Shown piece after piece: positions 5,335-13,023 of a DNA stretch of 18,495 bases. The notes below the pieces were generated by a model. The model did not search any database. It worked only from the letters and a program-made list of their open reading frames with translations, and had not been told where the DNA came from. The DNA comes from an uncultured Peptococcaceae bacterium (GTDB taxonomy: Bacteria > Bacillota > Desulfotomaculia > Desulfotomaculales > Desulfocucumaceae): the NCBI GenBank assembly GCA_958417755.1, contig CATZDY010000049.1, forward strand, positions 1 to 18,495, read 5' to 3'. The translations under genes were made by a program, and so were the position numbers. Within the stretch, counting starts at the first letter, position 1, and the number at the start of each line of letters is the position of its first letter.

Positions 5335-6654
5335 TTGAAAGAATATCATATCATTACCTTTGGCTGCCAAATGAATGAATATGATGCCGAAAGCATGGCA
5401 GGGGCTTTGGAACAATTGGGATATGGATACACAGATTGTCTTGAGAATGCTGATATTATTCTGATTAATACTTGCTGTGTACGAGAAACAGCGGAAAATA
5501 AAGTATATGGATTATTAGGCAGGTTAAAGAAGTTAAAGGATAGAAAACCGAATTTAATCATTGGGGTAGGCGGGTGTATGACCCAACAAAAGGAAACTGC
5601 TTTTAAAATGAAACAGCGGTTTCCCCAGGTGGATTTAATCTTTGGTACCCATAGTTTGCATGAATTGCCCCGTATTATTCAGGAGTTACTGGATGCAAAG
5701 GCTTCCCGTGTGGTGGTACATCACGCAGGGCACCAGGGCGTTTATGAAAATTTGCCAGTCAAACGAATGCCAGGAATCAAAGCTTGGGTTCCAGTGGCTT
5801 ATGGTTGTGATAATTTTTGTACCTATTGTATTGTTCCTTATGTTAGGGGGAGGGAACGCAGCCGCAGGCCAGAGGATATTGTAGGGGAAGTGCAGGAATT
5901 GGTGGCCAAAGGCTATCAAGAGGTTACCCTGTTGGGGCAGAATGTGAATTCTTATGGCAAGCAATGGCCTGAGACTAATTTTGCAGATTTATTATCTAGA
6001 GTGAATGCAGTGGATGGTTTAAAACGGATTCGTTTTATGACTTCTCATCCCAAAGATTTTACAGATGATATCATTGAGGCTATGGTATCTTTCAAAAAAG
6101 TATGTGAGCATATTCATTTGCCCATACAAGCGGGTAGCAATCAAATTTTGAAACGAATGAATCGTGGTTATACCAGGGAATACTATTTGCAATTGGTGGA
6201 CAAAATACGCTTCAAATTACCGGATGTTTCCTTGACCACAGATGTGATGGTGGGTTTTCCTGGGGAAACGGAAGAGGATTTTTTGGATACCTTGTCATTG
6301 CTGCGGAAAGTTGGCTTTGATAGTGCCTATACATTTGTTTATAATGTGCGTCAAGGAACACCTGCAGCCACAATGCCGGCCCAAGTTACAGCAGAAGTCA
6401 AAAGCAAACGAATACAGATGTTGGTACAATTACAAAATACCATAGCATTGGCAAACAATCAAAAAGAAATAGGAAAAATACATGAAATGATGATTGATGG
6501 GCATAGCAAAACTGATACTACCATGGCCAGTGGTCGCTCAAGGACCAATAAATTAATTATAGTTCCGGATAAAGGATACAAAGAGGGAGAATTGGTGCAG
6601 GTGCAGGTGACAGAAGCTGCCCTAACCCATTTGAGAGGTAAAGTGTTACAATAG
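5335..6654 (+). CDS. miaB: tRNA (N6-dimethylallyladenosine(37)-C2)-methylthiotransferase MiaB
   Basis: MiaB is a radical-SAM enzyme that adds a methylthio group to i6A37 of tRNAs reading UNN codons, giving ms2i6A. With the TTG start at 5335 it has 439 residues, normal for the family. The N-terminal UPF0004 domain has Cys11, Cys47 and Cys81, which bind the auxiliary [4Fe-4S] cluster. The radical-SAM motif GCDNFCTYC gives Cys158, Cys162 and Cys165. A C-terminal TRAM domain (about 375-439) binds tRNA. I chose TTG 5335 because AAGGTGA lies 4 nt upstream and translation then begins MKEYHIITFGCQMN, as in relatives. The frame stays open 69 nt further upstream but that stretch looks non-coding and contains the probable promoter. 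Its partner enzyme MiaA is encoded about 10 kb downstream in the same run. Confidence 0.97.
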   Translation: MKEYHIITFGCQMNEYDAESMAGALEQLGYGYTDCLENADIILINTCCVRETAENKVYGLLGRLKKLKDRKPNLIIGVGGCMTQQKETAFKMKQRFPQVDLIFGTHSLHELPRIIQELLDAKASRVVVHHAGHQGVYENLPVKRMPGIKAWVPVAYGCDNFCTYCIVPYVRGRERSRRPEDIVGEVQELVAKGYQEVTLLGQNVNSYGKQWPETNFADLLSRVNAVDGLKRIRFMTSHPKDFTDDIIEAMVSFKKVCEHIHLPIQAGSNQILKRMNRGYTREYYLQLVDKIRFKLPDVSLTTDVMVGFPGETEEDFLDTLSLLRKVGFDSAYTFVYNVRQGTPAATMPAQVTAEVKSKRIQMLVQLQNTIALANNQKEIGKIHEMMIDGHSKTDTTMASGRSRTNKLIIVPDKGYKEGELVQVQVTEAALTHLRGKVLQ

Positions 6655-6777
6655 GTGTATTAAGTAGAAAGTTTTTGCTGGATATCCCAATGGTAGGCAG
6701 GAAAAAAAGAAAAATAAATGGAAATGTATAGCATTCAATAATAACTCGGTATAAAGTGTCGAGACGGAGGTGTTTGA

Positions 6778-7167
6778 TTGTCTGTTTTAGAAAAAGCCAC
6801 TGCTTTAGGTGAGGCTATTACCAGTTCCAAGGAGCTAGCCAACATGAAAGAAGCCCAAGAGGCCATGATGGCAAATCAAGAAGCCAATGCTTTGGTGGAA
6901 GAATTCAATAGCAAACAAAAAAAATTCATGGATTTAACTTCCCAGGGGGTTGAGCTTACCCTGGAGCAGAAAAAAGAAGCTGAGGAGCTGGAACAAAGAA
7001 TTGTAGGGAATGATTTGATTCTTGCTTATTTTAAAGCACAGCAAGATTTTGAGAAAATGTTGGAGGAAATCAATCAAATCATAGGCAAAGCCATTATGGG
7101 TTCCTCCCACGGGAGTGATGCTTGTTCCAGTGGGTGTTGTTCTTCTTGCAGTGGTGGATGTGAATAA
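6778..7167 (+). CDS. YlbF/YmcA (RicA/RicF) family protein with cysteine-rich tail
   Basis: This is a 129-residue, largely alpha-helical protein of the Com_YlbF family. In B. subtilis RicA (YmcA), RicF (YlbF) and RicT (YaaT) form a complex carrying Fe-S clusters that promotes RNase Y-dependent RNA maturation and affects competence, biofilm formation and sporulation. Helices cover about 1-105. The tail then has Cys116, 120, 121, 124 and 128 in a Ser/Gly-rich stretch, suitable for Fe-S ligation. The TTG start at 6778 is set by GGAGGTG (6766-6772). Its place between miaB and mutS matches ymcA (ricA) of B. subtilis, although cotE is absent here. Family is firm; whether it is the A or F member cannot be settled by eye. 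A terminator follows. Confidence 0.85.
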   Translation: MSVLEKATALGEAITSSKELANMKEAQEAMMANQEANALVEEFNSKQKKFMDLTSQGVELTLEQKKEAEELEQRIVGNDLILAYFKAQQDFEKMLEEINQIIGKAIMGSSHGSDACSSGCCSSCSGGCE

Positions 7168-7176
7168 AGGGAATAT

Positions 7177-7206
7177 CCCGGCTTTTAAGCCGGGTTTATC
7201 TTTTTT
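7177..7206 (+). terminator. Intrinsic terminator between the RicA-like gene and mutS
   Basis: CCCGGCTT (7177-7184) pairs with AAGCCGGG (7187-7194) around a 2-nt TT gap; the inner A-T pairs probably open to a 4-6 nt loop. TTTATCTTTTTT follows. It probably reduces readthrough into mutS. I could not identify a separate strong promoter in the 42 nt before mutS, so mutS may depend on partial readthrough. Confidence 0.72.
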
Positions 7207-7248
7207 CCAAAAATTATTTATGTTATAATTTTTCCGGAGGGATGAACG

Positions 7249-9897
7249 GTGGGATATACCCCTATGATGGAGCAATATCTTCAGATAAAGCAAAATCACC
7301 GAGATTCTATCCTTTTTTTTCGCTTGGGTGATTTTTATGAGATGTTTTTTGATGATGCCTTGATTGGGTCAAAGGAATTGGAAATTACTTTGACCGGTCG
7401 GGACGCAGGGGGTAAGGATAAAATTCCCATGTGTGGGGTTCCTTATCATGCCGCAGATACGTATATTGCTCGATTAATTAAAAAAGGTTATAAAGTAGCC
7501 ATATGTGAACAAGTGGAAGATCCTACAGTTGCCAAGGGGATTGTGAGAAGGGAAGTTGTTAAAATCATAACCCCAGGCACTGTGTTGGATGACAATACAT
7601 TGGAAGAAAAACAAAACAATTATTTAGTGGCCGTATTTCCCCATCAAAAAGGTTTTGGTTTGGCTGTAGCTGATGTAAGTACAGGATTATTTCAAATCAC
7701 TCAATTTGTAGGAGAGCAACATCAACAAACCATGCTTTTGGATGAATTGGTTCGTTTACAGCCTGCGGAAGTGCTTTTGCCTGATGTTACGACAAAGCCA
7801 GACCAAGAGAATTTGGTGAAGAATATCCAAGAAAGAATACAGGTGGTCATCACCCTGGGGGAAGAGTCATTATTTCAAACTGATAAAGCCCGCAGGCAGG
7901 TAAAAACTTTAGCCAAGGGCAGGCCTTGGGATGTGGAATGGGAGGAAGCGCCCTTGGGGGTGATAGCCGCAGGAGCATTATTGGCATATATTGCGGCCAC
8001 CCAAAAACAAGAAGCACTCATCTTTCAAGATATTCAAATCTATGGTACCCGGGATTTTATGTTTTTGGATGCCAATACCAGAAGAAACCTGGAAATTACT
8101 TCTTCTTTAAAAGATGGCGGACGTTGGGGCACTTTGTTGTGGGTGCTGGACAATACTCGCACAGCCATGGGGGGAAGACTGCTCAAAAATTGGTTGGAAC
8201 GCCCCTTGTTACAAATAGAAGCCATTGAAAAAAGACTGGCTGCTGTAGAAGCTTTCACTGAAGATGTGTTTGCCAGGAATTTGTTAATGGAAAAATTAAC
8301 TGCTGTGTATGACATGGAACGTCTTGTATCAAAAGTATTATTTGGGAATGCCAATGCCAGGGATTTATTGGCATTGAAAAAATCCTTTGCTGGTTTACCC
8401 AATATACGGGCCATATTAAAAAATGGTACAGGGCAATTGTTGCAAGAATATTATCAGCAATTGGATCCTTTGGAAGATATCTGTCATGAATTAGAAATCG
8501 CATTAAATGAAGATCCTCCTGTTTCCATTAGGGAAGGATCTTTAATCAAAGATGGGTATCATAAAGAGATAGATGCACTGCGTACAGCAGCCAAAAATGG
8601 GCAACAATGGCTCACAAGGTTGGAAGTAGAAGAAAGAAAACGTACAGGTATAAAGTCTTTGAAAGTGGGTTTTAATAAGGTTTTCGGGTATTATATAGAG
8701 ATTACCAAAGCCAATCTTTCTGCTGCTCCGGATGATTATATCAGGCGTCAGACGTTGGCCAATGCGGAAAGATATATTACGCCTCGTTTAAAAGAAATGG
8801 AAGAACGCATTTTAGGGGCAGAAGAAAAACTGGTGCAATTGGAGTATGAAGTTTTTCAGGTAGTAAAAGAGAAAGTTGCTGTTGCCAGTGCTCGTATTTT
8901 GACCACAGCCAGTGTATTGGCAGGTTTGGATGTCCTGGTTTCCTTTGCAGAGACAGCAATAAAGGAAAACTATATTCGTCCCAAAATGAATCATAGTGAA
9001 AGAATTCGCATTGTAGAAGGAAGACACCCTGTGGTGGAAAAAGTATTAGGACCAGGAAATTTTGTTCCCAATGATATTGATTTGCATGAAGATCGCAAAC
9101 TGGTATTACTGACAGGGCCCAATATGGCAGGAAAAAGTACATTTATGCGCCAGATTGCCCTGTTGGTGCTCATGGCCCAGGCAGGTAGTTTTATTCCTGC
9201 TTTGTCTGCTGAAATTGGAATTGTGGATAGAATATTTACTAGGATTGGGGCAGCGGATGATTTAGCAGGTGGGCAAAGTACTTTTATGGTGGAAATGAAA
9301 GAGTGTCAGGTGATTGTGGCTAATGCCCAAAAAAATAGCTTGATCATTATGGATGAGGTGGGTAGAGGCACCAGTACCTATGATGGCATTAGCATTGCCA
9401 GAGCCTTGGTGGAATATATCATAAAACATATTGGGGCGAAAACAGTTTTTTCTACCCATTACCATGAGCTTACGGATTTGGGGGATATGCCGGGGGTTCA
9501 TAATTTTACCATGTTGGTGGAGGAACAAAAAGGCAAAATTTATTTTATGCGCAAAGTTGTTCCTGGCAAAGCGGATCAAAGTTATGGGATTCATGTGGCT
9601 GCTTTGGCAGGTTTGCCAGAAGAAATCATTGCCAAAGCCCAAAAAAATTTGGCTGAATTGGAGCAAGGAGAAAAACATCAGGTTGGCATCTCTTCAGGGG
9701 ATATTTTACAAAAGGTTCCCATGGTAGAGAATCCGTTGGATAGGGAAAAGGATGCAAAGGAACAACATAAAATAGAACAAATGGAGGAGATGGGCAAAGC
9801 GTTGTCTTCTCTTGATATCATGAATATGACGCCTTTGGATGCATTTCAGCTGTTGGTTCAATGGAAAGAAAAATATAATATAATGGATGAAACATAA
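7249..9897 (+). CDS. mutS: DNA mismatch repair protein MutS
   Basis: MutS scans DNA as a clamp-like dimer, binds mismatches and small loops, and recruits MutL on ATP binding. The protein has 882 residues, a usual length for bacterial MutS1. Domain I has the mismatch-wedging Phe-x-Glu motif in GDFYEMF (Phe29, Glu31). The connector, core/lever and clamp domains follow. The ATPase domain has Walker A GPNMAGKST (623-631), the Walker B pair Asp702-Glu703 in DEVGRGTSTYDG, and THYHELTDL downstream. The C-terminal tail after about 800 is acidic/basic and helical. The GTG start lies 8 nt after GGAGGG (7235-7240); an ATG at 7242 is out of frame. It precedes a hydantoinase-like gene by 60 nt, and mutL comes two genes later. 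Confidence 0.97.
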   Translation: MGYTPMMEQYLQIKQNHRDSILFFRLGDFYEMFFDDALIGSKELEITLTGRDAGGKDKIPMCGVPYHAADTYIARLIKKGYKVAICEQVEDPTVAKGIVRREVVKIITPGTVLDDNTLEEKQNNYLVAVFPHQKGFGLAVADVSTGLFQITQFVGEQHQQTMLLDELVRLQPAEVLLPDVTTKPDQENLVKNIQERIQVVITLGEESLFQTDKARRQVKTLAKGRPWDVEWEEAPLGVIAAGALLAYIAATQKQEALIFQDIQIYGTRDFMFLDANTRRNLEITSSLKDGGRWGTLLWVLDNTRTAMGGRLLKNWLERPLLQIEAIEKRLAAVEAFTEDVFARNLLMEKLTAVYDMERLVSKVLFGNANARDLLALKKSFAGLPNIRAILKNGTGQLLQEYYQQLDPLEDICHELEIALNEDPPVSIREGSLIKDGYHKEIDALRTAAKNGQQWLTRLEVEERKRTGIKSLKVGFNKVFGYYIEITKANLSAAPDDYIRRQTLANAERYITPRLKEMEERILGAEEKLVQLEYEVFQVVKEKVAVASARILTTASVLAGLDVLVSFAETAIKENYIRPKMNHSERIRIVEGRHPVVEKVLGPGNFVPNDIDLHEDRKLVLLTGPNMAGKSTFMRQIALLVLMAQAGSFIPALSAEIGIVDRIFTRIGAADDLAGGQSTFMVEMKECQVIVANAQKNSLIIMDEVGRGTSTYDGISIARALVEYIIKHIGAKTVFSTHYHELTDLGDMPGVHNFTMLVEEQKGKIYFMRKVVPGKADQSYGIHVAALAGLPEEIIAKAQKNLAELEQGEKHQVGISSGDILQKVPMVENPLDREKDAKEQHKIEQMEEMGKALSSLDIMNMTPLDAFQLLVQWKEKYNIMDET

Positions 9898-9957
9898 CCA
9901 AAGAATGTTTTGATACAAAGATAATTGTTTTCTGGTCTCATAAGGTGGGTGAAGACG

Positions 9958-11655
9958 GTGTATATTGGTATTGATGTGGGTGGAACTTGTACGGATGCAG
10001 TGCTTTTGGACAAAGGATGTGTAAAAAGCTGGACAAAAGTACCAACCAAAACGGATCTCCTTTCAACATTATTGGAAGCTTTGGATATCATCATGAAGGG
10101 CACACCTGCGGAATTAATCAAAAGAGTGGTATTAAGTACTACGATGATTACCAATTTAATTGTGGAAAAAAAGTATGATCCTGTGGGGCTGATTTTAATG
10201 CCTGGACCGGGTTTAATTCACGACCATTACCGTTCTTATAACACCGCCACACATATTATTTCTGGAGTGATTGATTATCGGGGCCGGGAAATTGTTCCGC
10301 TTAGTGATGAGGAAATTTATGCTGCCATTGCTTCTTTGGCTGAAGCTGGTTATCAAAAGGTTGCTGTGGCAGGGAAGTTTTCCTGCCGTAATAATGTACA
10401 AGAACAACATGTGGCTGACCTTATTAAACAGTGCCAGCCAACTTGGCAAGTGGAAACCGGGCATAAAGTAGCTGGACAATTGAATTATCCCCGCAGGGTT
10501 GTATCCACCATGCTTACTTGTGCCACCAGGGAAAAGTATCAATTTTTTATTGATTCTGTGGAAGCTGCTTTGAAAAAGAGAAATATTGATAGCCCAGTAT
10601 TTATTCTAAAAGCAGACGGAGGAACATTGCCCTTGGGCAGCTCAAAGGAAGTGCCCATAGAAACAATTTTTAGTGGTCCAGCTGCCAGCACCCTAGGTGT
10701 GCAGGCCTTGATTCCCCCTGGAGAGACCGCGGTGGTGGTGGATATAGGTGGCACTACTTCTGATTTGGCTTTAATCATTAGCGGACAACCATTATTGGCT
10801 AGACAAGGAGCCATGGTGAATGAACAGCAAACCCATGTAAGGGCTTTGGCCGTGAAATCCGTGCCTGTGGGTGGAGATAGTGTCGTAGAGCGGGTGGGCA
10901 AAGAAATCATTGTGTATTCAGAAAGGCTGGGCGCTCCTTACTGTCTGGGCGGGCCAATGCCTACGCCTACGGATGCGCTACGGGTTGTGGGACTTAGCAA
11001 TATGGGAGATTTGGACAGAGCCACAGAGGCTATGTCCATGTTGGGTAATCCCTTGGGCATTGGGCCTGTGGAAGTGGCTGTGCAAATCATTTCCTTGGTG
11101 ACAGATCTCATTACCTCAGAAATCGAGCTAATGTACAAACAATGGGAGGAAAATCCTGTTTATCGGGTATGGGAAGTATTGCAAAATAAAAAGATAAGAC
11201 CCCTGACAGTTGCCGGGGTTGGTGGCAGTGCTGCTGGTTTTGTGACCCAAATTGCTGCTAAAATGGGATGCTATCCAGTGATACCTCCCTATGCCAGGGT
11301 TGCCAATGCCATTGGGGCAGCGGTGGCCAGACCTACTTTACAAGTCAGCTTACGGGCAGATACAGAAAGAGGTACTTACAGCATCTTAGAAGAAGGATAC
11401 CAAGGTATTTTAGAAGATAAACAATTTAACGAAGAAAAGGCTTTGGAATTGGCCAAACAATGGTTACAAAAACGCTCCCATAAATATGGGTTGGAATTGC
11501 AGGATGATTTAGGGGATGTAGAAATTACCAGGCGGGAAGTGTTTAATATGGTAAGGGATTGGGTAAGAATCGGTACATTGTATGATGTTTCTATCCAAAC
11601 CAAACGAGGGATACTGCATTATATTGGTACAGGAGTTGACGATAGTGACAACTAA
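9958..11655 (+). CDS. Hydantoinase/oxoprolinase family ATPase (HyuA-like)
   Basis: The family uses ATP to open hydantoin or 5-oxoproline-type rings, usually as the HyuA half of a HyuA/HyuB pair; some members are acetone carboxylase or acetophenone carboxylase subunits. This 565-residue protein has the ASKHA-fold marks: phosphate-1 loop DVGGTCTDAVLLD (6-18), phosphate-2 loop DIGGTTSD (262-269), and adenosine motif GVGGSA (420-425). It matches the Hydant_A_N and Hydantoinase_A regions in order. The GTG at 9958 is preferred, with AAGGTGG (9942-9948) upstream, so translation starts MYIGIDVGG; the frame also opens at TTG 9925 and GTG 9949. No HyuB gene is adjacent. It overlaps the next gene, an HDAC-fold amidohydrolase, by 11 nt. 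The substrate is unknown. Confidence 0.85.
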   Translation: MYIGIDVGGTCTDAVLLDKGCVKSWTKVPTKTDLLSTLLEALDIIMKGTPAELIKRVVLSTTMITNLIVEKKYDPVGLILMPGPGLIHDHYRSYNTATHIISGVIDYRGREIVPLSDEEIYAAIASLAEAGYQKVAVAGKFSCRNNVQEQHVADLIKQCQPTWQVETGHKVAGQLNYPRRVVSTMLTCATREKYQFFIDSVEAALKKRNIDSPVFILKADGGTLPLGSSKEVPIETIFSGPAASTLGVQALIPPGETAVVVDIGGTTSDLALIISGQPLLARQGAMVNEQQTHVRALAVKSVPVGGDSVVERVGKEIIVYSERLGAPYCLGGPMPTPTDALRVVGLSNMGDLDRATEAMSMLGNPLGIGPVEVAVQIISLVTDLITSEIELMYKQWEENPVYRVWEVLQNKKIRPLTVAGVGGSAAGFVTQIAAKMGCYPVIPPYARVANAIGAAVARPTLQVSLRADTERGTYSILEEGYQGILEDKQFNEEKALELAKQWLQKRSHKYGLELQDDLGDVEITRREVFNMVRDWVRIGTLYDVSIQTKRGILHYIGTGVDDSDN

Positions 11656-13021
11656 AAAAACCGGGCTCATCTTTTTCCCGGCTTTTGACTGGGCCATTTC
11701 TCCTACCCATCCAGAGCGAGAGGAAAGGCTTTTGTATACCCGGGATCAAATCTTTGAGGAAGGTGTTTTGGATTTACCAGAAATAGAAGAGCTTTCTCCC
11801 CGTTTGGCTACCATTCACGACATTGCCAGAACACATTTCTGTGTGCCCAGAGTGCAGAGTCAAGTGACTGAAGCTCATTTGATTGCCGCTGGTTCAGCCA
11901 TGGTATTAGGAGATAGCATCATTGCAGGTGAATTAAAAAATGGCTTTGCCATGGTAAGACCTCCGGGACATCATGCCATGCGGGTGGTCCATGGCAATAG
12001 AGGTTTTTGTAATATCAATAATGAGGCCATTTTAGTGGAGTATTTGCGTCGTAAACACGGGATAAAAAGGATAGCCATTGTGGATTCTGATGTGCATCAT
12101 GGAGATGGAACGCAAGATATTTTTTATCATGATCCAGATCTACTGTTTATTTCTTTTCATCAGGATGGCAGAACCATTTTCCCTGGCACAGGTTTTGCCT
12201 ACGAATTGGGTGGGCCTGGTGCTTATGCAAAGACTATTAATATTCCCTTGCCCCCTGGTAGTACAGATGAAACCTTGCATTATATTTTAGATCATTTGGT
12301 ATTGCCCATTCTAAAAGATTTTCAGCCGGAATTTGTCATCAATTCTGCTGGGCAAGATAATCATTATACAGATCCCTTGGGCAGTATGTTGTTTTCCTCC
12401 CAAGGGTATGCGGATTTTACCAGAAAGCTTAACCCCAATCTAGCAGTTTTGGAAGGCGGTTATGCCATTGAAACAGCTCTTCCTTATCTGAATTTAGCGA
12501 TTTTAATGTCCTTGGCTGGACAGGATTATAGTTATGTACAAGAGCCAGACTATCATCCAGGAATGTTTCAGGAAAAGCCAGAAAGGACTGCTAAAGTATA
12601 TAAAATGGTTCATGAGCTATTGAATATCTGGCAAAACCGGGAACATGTTGATAAAGAAAAGATATTTGGCCACAATAAATATTATCAGCGCCAGAAGAAT
12701 ATATTTTATGATACAGATTATATAGAAGAAGAGCAACTTGAAAAAGTGCGTTTTTGTGCCCATTGTCCTGGTTATCTATTGATAGAGTCAAAAGCAACCC
12801 GAAATTATGGAAATCCCTTGCATCTTTTCGCTGTTTCAATTCCTTTTACTGCTTGTTCCCGTTGCCAAGTGGAAGCCTATGATGCTTACGAATGGGGAAA
12901 ACTAAACCGAGCAAGATTTGATTATGTTTATTTGCAGGATAAATCCATTGATACATGTCTGGCCTATGAAAGTGCTAAGAATCAGGAATGGGTCTCCGAA
13001 GGGCCTAAACCGGGGGTGTAG
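11645..13021 (+). CDS. Histone-deacetylase-fold amidohydrolase with C-terminal paired-CxxC domain
   Basis: Bacterial members of this zinc hydrolase family remove acetyl groups from polyamines, proteins such as acetyl-CoA synthetase (AcuC), or other amines. The 458-residue protein keeps the catalytic set: the His109-His110 pair in RPPGHH, zinc ligands Asp149 and His151 in DVHHGDGT, Asp238 in SAGQDNH, and Tyr273 in EGGY. The catalytic domain covers about 1-310. A C-terminal extension of about 150 residues has C-x2-C at 371-374 and 404-407, a pattern suited to a zinc ribbon, which most bacterial HDAC-like enzymes lack. The GTG start at 11645 follows AGGAG (11631-11635); the frame is open back to 11582 but that part overlaps the previous gene. 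It overlaps the hydantoinase-like gene by 11 nt and abuts mutL, so translation is probably coupled. Substrate unknown. Confidence 0.87.
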   Translation: MTTKKTGLIFFPAFDWAISPTHPEREERLLYTRDQIFEEGVLDLPEIEELSPRLATIHDIARTHFCVPRVQSQVTEAHLIAAGSAMVLGDSIIAGELKNGFAMVRPPGHHAMRVVHGNRGFCNINNEAILVEYLRRKHGIKRIAIVDSDVHHGDGTQDIFYHDPDLLFISFHQDGRTIFPGTGFAYELGGPGAYAKTINIPLPPGSTDETLHYILDHLVLPILKDFQPEFVINSAGQDNHYTDPLGSMLFSSQGYADFTRKLNPNLAVLEGGYAIETALPYLNLAILMSLAGQDYSYVQEPDYHPGMFQEKPERTAKVYKMVHELLNIWQNREHVDKEKIFGHNKYYQRQKNIFYDTDYIEEEQLEKVRFCAHCPGYLLIESKATRNYGNPLHLFAVSIPFTACSRCQVEAYDAYEWGKLNRARFDYVYLQDKSIDTCLAYESAKNQEWVSEGPKPGV

Positions 13022-13023
13022 TG

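Noticed and set aside
9262..9678. 138-codon reverse-strand frame inside mutS
   Set aside because: It is a codon-position shadow of the conserved MutS ATPase domain, with no independent start signal.
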